Of a stretch of 64,000 bases of DNA, positions 59,697 to 64,000 are shown piece after piece. Source of the stretch: JASHPR01 sp963778075 (GTDB lineage: Bacteria > Actinomycetota > Actinomycetes > Streptosporangiales > Streptosporangiaceae). Below the pieces are notes generated by a model. It worked only from the letters and a program-made list of their open reading frames with translations, searched no databases and had not been told where the DNA came from. A program made the translations under genes and the position numbers. Every line of letters begins with the position of its first letter. Position 1 is the first letter of the stretch. The stretch lies in the NCBI GenBank assembly GCA_963778075.1, contig CAVZTJ010000003.1, positions 434,001-498,000 of the forward strand. Reading direction: 5' to 3'.

Positions 59697-61192
59697 TGCC
59701 GGAGGTCGTGCTCGCGGTCAAGTGGCTGCTCGTGGCGCTGGTGATCATCGCCGCCGTGCCGCTGCTGGTCGCCGACTACCAGTTCCTGCTCGTCGCGTTC
59801 CATTTCCGCCGGCTGCACTACACGAAGTGCCGGCCCTATTTCCCGCGCATGGCGATCCTGATCCCGGCGTGGAACGAGCACGCGGTCATCGGGGCCTCGA
59901 TCGACCGGCTGATGCGCCTGGAGTACCCGCGCGAGCGGCTGCGGATCTACGTGGTCGACGACGCCAGCACCGACGCCACCCCGCAGGTGATCCAGGCAAA
60001 GGCCGCCGAGTACCCGGGCAGCGTCTACCACCTGCGCCGGGAAAAAGGGGGCGAGGGCAAGGCGGCGACGCTGAACCACGGCCTGGAGATCATCCTGGGC
60101 GACGCCTGGATGCAGGCAGTCCTGATCATGGACGCGGACGTCATCTACGTGCCCGACTCGCTGCGCAAGATGAGCAGGCACCTGGCCGACCCCAAGGTCG
60201 GCTCGGTCACCGCGTACATCAAGGAGGGCAGCCAGCCGGGCAACTACATGAACCGGTTTATCGGCTACGAGTACATCACCGCCCAGGCCGCGGCGCGCCG
60301 CAGCCAGGACGTGCTCGGCGTGATCGCCTGCCTGGCCGGCGGCGCGCAACTGCACTCACGGGAGAACATCGAGGCTGTCGGCGGGCGGGTCGACACCAGC
60401 ACGCTGGCCGAGGACACGGTCACCACGTTCCGGACCCAGACCGCCGGCCGGACGGTCGTGTTCGAGCCGCACGCGACCGTCTGGGCCGAGGAGCCGGGGA
60501 GCATCGTCGGGCTCTGGAAGCAGCGGCTGCGCTGGGCTCGCGGCAACGTCCAGGTCACGAAAATGTTCTCGGGCGTCTGGTTCCGGCACCAGGCCACCAG
60601 CCGGCTCGGCAGCTTCAGCTTCGGCCTGCTCTGGTTCTGCCTGCTGCTGCTGCCGGTGTTCATGCTGACCGCCTCGGGGTCGCTGGTCGTGCTCTACTTC
60701 GTCGACAGCTCGCTGGCCTGGACCGCGTTTCACGCGCTGTGGCTGACCAACGTGATCACATATGTCTTCATCACGTCGTTCGCCCTGCTCATCGACCCGG
60801 TGATCGGCCGACGCACGTGGGTTCAGGCAGTGCTTTTCCCGGGCGCCGTCAACGTGCTGATCCTGCTCGCCGCCGTGATCCCGACGCCGCTGTACTGGGT
60901 GTCGCGCCAAGTGATGAGCGCGGCCGGGTTCACGACAACCAGCGGCTGGGTGCACGGTCTCGAGCTGTTCACCTACATCTGGCTCTCGGCCTGCATGGGC
61001 GTCGCGTTCCTCGGCAAGGTGGCCGAGCCCCGCCGGTTCGGCAGATTCCTCAGCCCGCTGTTCGTGTATATCGGCGGCTACGGCCCGCTGCTCTGCGCAA
61101 TCACCACGGCCGCCTACGTGAAGGAGTTCCGCGGGGCGGACCAGACATGGGACAAGACCGAAAAGACGGGGAAGGTGGCGGCGCCCACGTGA
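59696..61192 (+). CDS. Processive family-2 glycosyltransferase (membrane polysaccharide synthase type)
   Basis: 498 residues. An N-terminal membrane helix (about 5-30) precedes the GT-A domain: AILIPAWNEHAVIGASIDRL, VVDDAST (first Asp), IMDADVIY (DxD), TLAEDTVTTF (catalytic Asp) and KQRLRWARGN (QxxRW, the processive signature). Four or five C-terminal helices follow (about 300-470). This is the layout of cellulose, poly-N-acetylglucosamine and hyaluronan synthases. With a PIG-L deacetylase in the operon, an N-acetyl-hexosamine polymer is a reasonable guess. Confidence 0.92.
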   Translation: MPEVVLAVKWLLVALVIIAAVPLLVADYQFLLVAFHFRRLHYTKCRPYFPRMAILIPAWNEHAVIGASIDRLMRLEYPRERLRIYVVDDASTDATPQVIQAKAAEYPGSVYHLRREKGGEGKAATLNHGLEIILGDAWMQAVLIMDADVIYVPDSLRKMSRHLADPKVGSVTAYIKEGSQPGNYMNRFIGYEYITAQAAARRSQDVLGVIACLAGGAQLHSRENIEAVGGRVDTSTLAEDTVTTFRTQTAGRTVVFEPHATVWAEEPGSIVGLWKQRLRWARGNVQVTKMFSGVWFRHQATSRLGSFSFGLLWFCLLLLPVFMLTASGSLVVLYFVDSSLAWTAFHALWLTNVITYVFITSFALLIDPVIGRRTWVQAVLFPGAVNVLILLAAVIPTPLYWVSRQVMSAAGFTTTSGWVHGLELFTYIWLSACMGVAFLGKVAEPRRFGRFLSPLFVYIGGYGPLLCAITTAAYVKEFRGADQTWDKTEKTGKVAAPT

Positions 61193-61203
61193 CAGTGCCG
61201 GCC

Positions 61204-61220
61204 AGGGGGGCGGCCCCCCT
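61204..61220. terminator. Short G/C hairpin after the glycosyltransferase
   Basis: AGGGGGG faces CCCCCCT almost without a loop, 12 bp after the stop, followed by AACCTCCC. It could attenuate the small gene downstream. Confidence 0.4.
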
Positions 61221-61247
61221 AACCTCCCAGCGCCACCTGGCGGCGGC

Positions 61248-61442
61248 ATGACCGGGAACGGGCACCGGCCGCAGCCGCCGGCTGCGACGCCCGCCTACCC
61301 CGGCGCGCCGCCATCGGCGCCGTCGTTCGAGGACGAGATCGAGGACGCCGTTGAGTACGAGCGGGGCCTGGCCGTCAAGGCGCTGCTGGCCCTCGGCCTC
61401 GTCGCGCTGGTGCTCGTGCTGCGGGTGGCCTTCTTCGGCTGA
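61248..61442 (+). CDS. Small single-pass membrane protein
   Basis: 64 residues: a Pro-rich start (RPQPPAATPAYPGAPPSAP), an acidic helix (SFEDEIEDAVEYERG) and one membrane helix (VKALLALGLVALVLVLRVAFF). It is the last plus-strand gene of the chemosensory/glycan operon, 55 bp after the glycosyltransferase, and could be an accessory subunit of it. No family recognised. Confidence 0.62.
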   Translation: MTGNGHRPQPPAATPAYPGAPPSAPSFEDEIEDAVEYERGLAVKALLALGLVALVLVLRVAFFG

Positions 61443-61473
61443 CCGCGCGCCGGGACGGCCGGCCCGTCCGGGG

Positions 61474-62268
61474 TCAGTCGCGCCGCCACGCGTCGATCAG
61501 CGGCGCCAGGTCGGCGAGCCTGCCGATGACCGCGTCCGGCTCGGCCTCGGGCCACGCGGGCACGTCGTTGTTCGGCACCAGGACCGCGCGCATGCCGGCC
61601 CGCTTAGCGCCGAACACATCGTCGTAAGGCCGGTCGCCGACGAACACGCAAGCCGCCGGGTCGGTCACGCCGACGGCCGCCATCGCGGCACGGAACGCCT
61701 CCGGGTGCGGCTTGGTCCATTCGATCTCGCTGCTGTAGACGGCGCCGTCGATCAGCTCGAGCACGCCGTCCCTGATGAACACCTGCTCGTGCATGCTCCG
61801 GGGCCACATCGTGTTCGACAGCACACCGATCTTGACGCCTGCGGCGCGCAGCCGCCGGAACAGCTCGGGCACGTCCGGGTCGGTCAGCGTGTGCGGCTCC
61901 CAGGCCAGCGCGTAGCTGGCCAAAAACGCGGCGGTGGGCGCCACCCCGGCGCGCTCGAACACGTGGTCCATTGTGGCGCTGCGGTGCTCGCGTTCGGCCA
62001 CCCGCCAGAGCTCCCATTCGGCGACCCGGATCGCCGCGGCGCTGCGTTCCGCCAGTTCTTCGGCGAAGTGCAGCGCACAGACTTCGCGCCACAGGGTGTC
62101 ATGATCAATCGTGTGCCATGGGGTCAGCGGTCGAAGATCCGCCCCACGTCACGGCTCGATCCTAGGCATGCTCGCCTGCAGCCACAGCAGGGGCGCGGCC
62201 ATGCTGGCGTCGCCAGGTGGCCCGGCCGGAGGAATGGTCACATCGAAGATCACCGCTTTGACCGCCAT
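61474..62268 (-). pseudogene. HAD-family hydrolase with disrupted catalytic motif I
   Basis: The body of a haloacid-dehalogenase hydrolase is clear: LTPWHTIDHDTLWREVCALHF, GVKIGVLSNTMW (motif II), EWTKPHPEAFRAAM (motif III Lys) and VFVGDRPYDDVFGAKRAGM (motif IV). The expected start FDWGGTLTPWH is broken. MAVKAVIFD begins at 62268, is followed by a 112-bp segment bounded by 9-bp direct repeats and containing a TGA at 62149-62151, and only then by LTPW. Translation from the GTG at 62001 would lack motif I and its nucleophile. Removing 112 bp and restoring 10 bp for WGGT would give a 230-residue enzyme. Confidence 0.78.
62131..62251. repeat. 9-bp direct repeats bounding a 112-bp insert in the HAD gene
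   Basis: TCGAAGATC occurs at 62131-62139 and 62243-62251. Between them lies non-HAD sequence with a fragment (62138-62146) that on the minus strand reads TGGGGCGGA, possibly a relic of motif I. The structure looks like a small insertion with target duplication or a slipped duplication. Confidence 0.6.
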
Positions 62269-62285
62269 TCCGCTACCGTACTTGT

Positions 62286-62876
62286 ATGTCCGGGATGCAA
62301 TTCGTCGTTGACTTTGTCGGCGCGCTTGCCTGGCCGATCGCGATCGTAGTGATCGTCGTATTCCTCCGCCGTCCGATCGTGGACATCCTGATGCAGCTGG
62401 CGTCCAGCCTGCGGCGGCTGCGCTCCGGCCAGTCGGACGCGGAGTTCGACCGCACCGCCAGCCAGGTCAAGGCCGAGCTGACGGCCACGGTGTCGGCCGG
62501 CGCACCGGCATCGCTTCCGGTGCTGCTCAGATTCGCCGCGGCAACCGAAGACGACCCTCCGGCCGCGATCGCTCAGGCCTACGGAGCGGTGGAGGCGGCG
62601 TTGCGGGATCTCCTCGGCTCGGCCGGCAAGCTGGTGCCCGTCGGCAGCGGCGACCCCACGGCAATTGCCCGTTTCGCGCGGGACCAGGCGCTCGTGCCCG
62701 AGTCGATCGTGCGGGCCGTCGACGGCGTGGTCACCCTGCGCAACTCCGTCGCCGTGGACCCGACCCGGGTGACGAAGGACCACGCGATGAAGTTCCTCGC
62801 GCTCGTCGACGCGCTGCTGTTCGCCATCGCGGCTCAGCGGGACCGGTCCATGGGGGCGCAGTCCCAGATGCGGTGA
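62286..62876 (+). CDS. Membrane-anchored protein of unknown function
   Basis: 196 residues. One N-terminal membrane helix (VVDFVGALAWPIAIVVIVVFL) is followed by a basic segment and a soluble helical domain (about 75-190: LRFAAATEDDPPAAIAQAYGAVEAALRDLLG, FARDQALVPESIVRAVDGVVTLRNSVAVDPTRVTKDHAMKFLALVDALLFAIA). The second half resembles DUF4145/HEPN-like helical bundles in rhythm, but I would not assign it. Divergent from the broken HAD gene. Confidence 0.72.
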   Translation: MSGMQFVVDFVGALAWPIAIVVIVVFLRRPIVDILMQLASSLRRLRSGQSDAEFDRTASQVKAELTATVSAGAPASLPVLLRFAAATEDDPPAAIAQAYGAVEAALRDLLGSAGKLVPVGSGDPTAIARFARDQALVPESIVRAVDGVVTLRNSVAVDPTRVTKDHAMKFLALVDALLFAIAAQRDRSMGAQSQMR

Positions 62877-62890
62877 CGCCGGACCGGCAC

Positions 62891-63046
62891 ATGGCGTACT
62901 GCATGAGACATCGCCAGAGTGCAAATGAACGGATAACGGTTTCCATTGTTGCCATTCCGGTCGCGGTCCTGTTGCTTGGAGTTACGTCAAGTGCCCTAAT
63001 TTCACCGGCTGGAGCGTCCGGCCTGGAAGCCGGACGGTCGGCTTGA
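62891..63046 (+). CDS. Possible short secreted or membrane peptide
   Basis: A 51-residue frame beginning MAYCMRHRQSANER, followed by a hydrophobic stretch (ITVSIVAIPVAVLLLG) and an Ala-Gly-Ser cleavage-like region (SPAGASG). It ends 13 bp before the start of the secreted phosphoesterase-like gene. No ribosome site is evident and a hairpin lies inside the frame, so this is a weak call. Confidence 0.3.
   Translation: MAYCMRHRQSANERITVSIVAIPVAVLLLGVTSSALISPAGASGLEAGRSA
63016..63035. promoter_or_regulatory. Hairpin in the leader of the secreted phosphoesterase-like gene
   Basis: GTCCGGC and GCCGGAC pair around CTGGAA. It lies 25 bp before the ATG and just before the AAGGAGG ribosome site, so it could influence translation. 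Confidence 0.4.
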
Positions 63047-63059
63047 GAAGGAGGACCGG

Positions 63060-64000
63060 ATGCGGCATCGAAACGTTCAGAGTTACTGGCGCCTCGGCAC
63101 GGCTGTAGCTGGATGCGCCGCCCTCGCTGGCGCGTTGTGCACCGCAAGCGAGCCCGCCCAGGCGTTAGCCTCGACGGTCCGCCCGGTGAGCGTCGTCGGC
63201 CGGGCAGCGCCGGGCGGGTGCCATCTCGCTAACGGCATCACGCACGTGGTCCAGATCGGCTTCGACAACGTGCACTTCTTCCGCGACAACCCGAACGTCC
63301 CCTCCGACCTGGAGATGCTGCCCAACCTCCTGCACTTCCTGGAGGGGAACGGGACGCTGCTGTCCAACAGCCACACGCCGCTGATCGCGCACACCGGTAA
63401 TGACCTGATGACCACGGCCACCGGCCTGTACGGCGACAGGCAGGGCATCCCGATCGCCAACAGCTACCAGAGCTGGAACCCGAACGGCACCACCGACCCG
63501 GCAACGGTGTTCACGTACTGGAACGACGCGATCGACGACACGGCGTCCACCCCGACGGCCGGCCACGACACGAATCCGAACCTCGTGTACTCGCCGGCCC
63601 CGCCCGCCACGAGCTCCTCGCCGGTCAAGCCGGACACGATAACCCCGGCCCCGTGGGCGCCCTACACCGAGGCGGGCTGCAACGTCGGCGAGATCGCCAC
63701 GGTGGACCAGGAACTGGAGAACCCCGCGCCCGACCTGGCCGAGGTGTTCGGCTCCGGCTCTCCCGAGGTCAAGCAGCTCAACGCGGACCCTGACCCGTAC
63801 AAGGACCCCGAGGTCGCCGACTACATTGGCCTCGGGGTGCACTGTGCCAAGGGCAGCCCGTTCTGCGCCGACGCCGAGGCGGTCAAGTACGGCGAGACGA
63901 CGGCGACGCACACTGCAGTGCCCGACCTGCTTCCCGACCAGCCCGGCGGCTACACCGGCTACCAGGCCCTCTTCGGGCACAAGTACATCGCGCCGCAGCT
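63060..64000 (+). CDS. Secreted alkaline-phosphatase-superfamily-like protein (3' end beyond window)
   Basis: About 313 residues are visible. AAGGAGG precedes the ATG. A signal peptide (RLGTAVAGCAALAGALCTASEPAQA) is followed by GITHVVQIGFDNVHFFRDNPNVPSDLEMLPNLLHFLEGNGTLLSNSHTPLIAHTGNDLMTTATGLYGDRQG. That pattern (metal Asp near the start, then a Thr/Ser-containing loop and a HTxxD-like run) resembles phosphodiesterases of the alkaline phosphatase superfamily. The C-terminal metal ligands are not in the window, so the class is tentative. Confidence 0.72.
   Translation, partial: MRHRNVQSYWRLGTAVAGCAALAGALCTASEPAQALASTVRPVSVVGRAAPGGCHLANGITHVVQIGFDNVHFFRDNPNVPSDLEMLPNLLHFLEGNGTLLSNSHTPLIAHTGNDLMTTATGLYGDRQGIPIANSYQSWNPNGTTDPATVFTYWNDAIDDTASTPTAGHDTNPNLVYSPAPPATSSSPVKPDTITPAPWAPYTEAGCNVGEIATVDQELENPAPDLAEVFGSGSPEVKQLNADPDPYKDPEVADYIGLGVHCAKGSPFCADAEAVKYGETTATHTAVPDLLPDQPGGYTGYQALFGHKYIAPQ

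Noticed and set aside
61474..62001. Intact 175-residue HAD hydrolase starting at the GTG at 62001
   Set aside because: It would lack motif I with the nucleophilic Asp; upstream sequence shows the family N-terminus broken by an insert and stop, so a damaged gene is more likely.

Overview
The window is about 70% GC, with GTG and TTG starts and dense short-gap operons. It carries many actinobacterial hallmarks: a NucS/EndoMS endonuclease, a SARP/AfsR-type regulator, an AbsC-like MarR regulator, a DivIVA/Scy-like coiled-coil protein, an isobutyryl-CoA mutase, and a Mec-CysO-CysM block beside Rph and RdgB. I infer a filamentous, secondary-metabolite-type actinomycete (Streptomyces/Streptosporangiales-like). 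No species can be named from the sequence. No phage, insertion sequence, rRNA or CRISPR array is visible; one tRNA gene (Leu, UAG) is present.

Layout. 1-4.3 kb: a cut-off spermidine synthase-like membrane protein, a 1-kb gene-free stretch with strong palindromes and a tandem repeat, a GMC oxidoreductase, and a decayed Gfo/Idh/MocA gene. 4.5-15 kb: a large SARP-NB-ARC-TPR regulator, an ASCH protein, a CrtI/PYROXD2-like FAD oxidoreductase, an MFS transporter, an aldehyde dehydrogenase, a deaminase, an ECF-like sigma factor, an HTH protein and small envelope/coiled-coil proteins. 15-30.7 kb: a block I recall from Streptomyces: nucS, a DivIVA/Scy-like protein, methylmalonyl-CoA epimerase, thiolase, meaB, an AbsC-like MarR with a degenerate ABC ATPase opposite it, isobutyryl-CoA mutase large subunit and a thioredoxin-TPR protein. 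30.7-38 kb: MarR, YqgE, DUF3039, nicotinamidase, a DrrAB-type exporter with a divergent TetR and three operator-like boxes, an AhpD-like protein, nicotinate phosphoribosyltransferase and a DUF222 remnant. 38-49.4 kb: the clpS-DUF2017-mec-cysO-cysM ... PDE ... rph-rdgB neighbourhood also known from Mycobacterium (murI is absent here), interrupted by a thioesterase, an MFS transporter, an epimerase and a broken PhyH dioxygenase; then a lipoprotein, Bcp and tRNA-Leu.

50.4-61.4 kb is the most unusual part. One tightly spaced plus-strand operon begins with a full chemosensory set (MCP, CheW, CheA-REC, CheB, CheR). It continues without a break into a response regulator fused to a PIG-L deacetylase, an ATP-grasp ligase, a PHP phosphoesterase, a processive GT2 glycosyltransferase and a small membrane protein. 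No flagellar or pilus gene is present. The layout suggests a chemosensory pathway whose output is surface-glycan or amino-sugar chemistry rather than motility. The cheR frame carries a one-base insertion in this copy. The window ends with a disrupted HAD hydrolase, a membrane-anchored protein and a cut-off secreted phosphoesterase-like protein.

Several genes look broken or decaying (Gfo/Idh, pncB 3' end, DUF222, PhyH, cheR, HAD). Some of these single-base lesions could be assembly errors, and read-level checks would decide.
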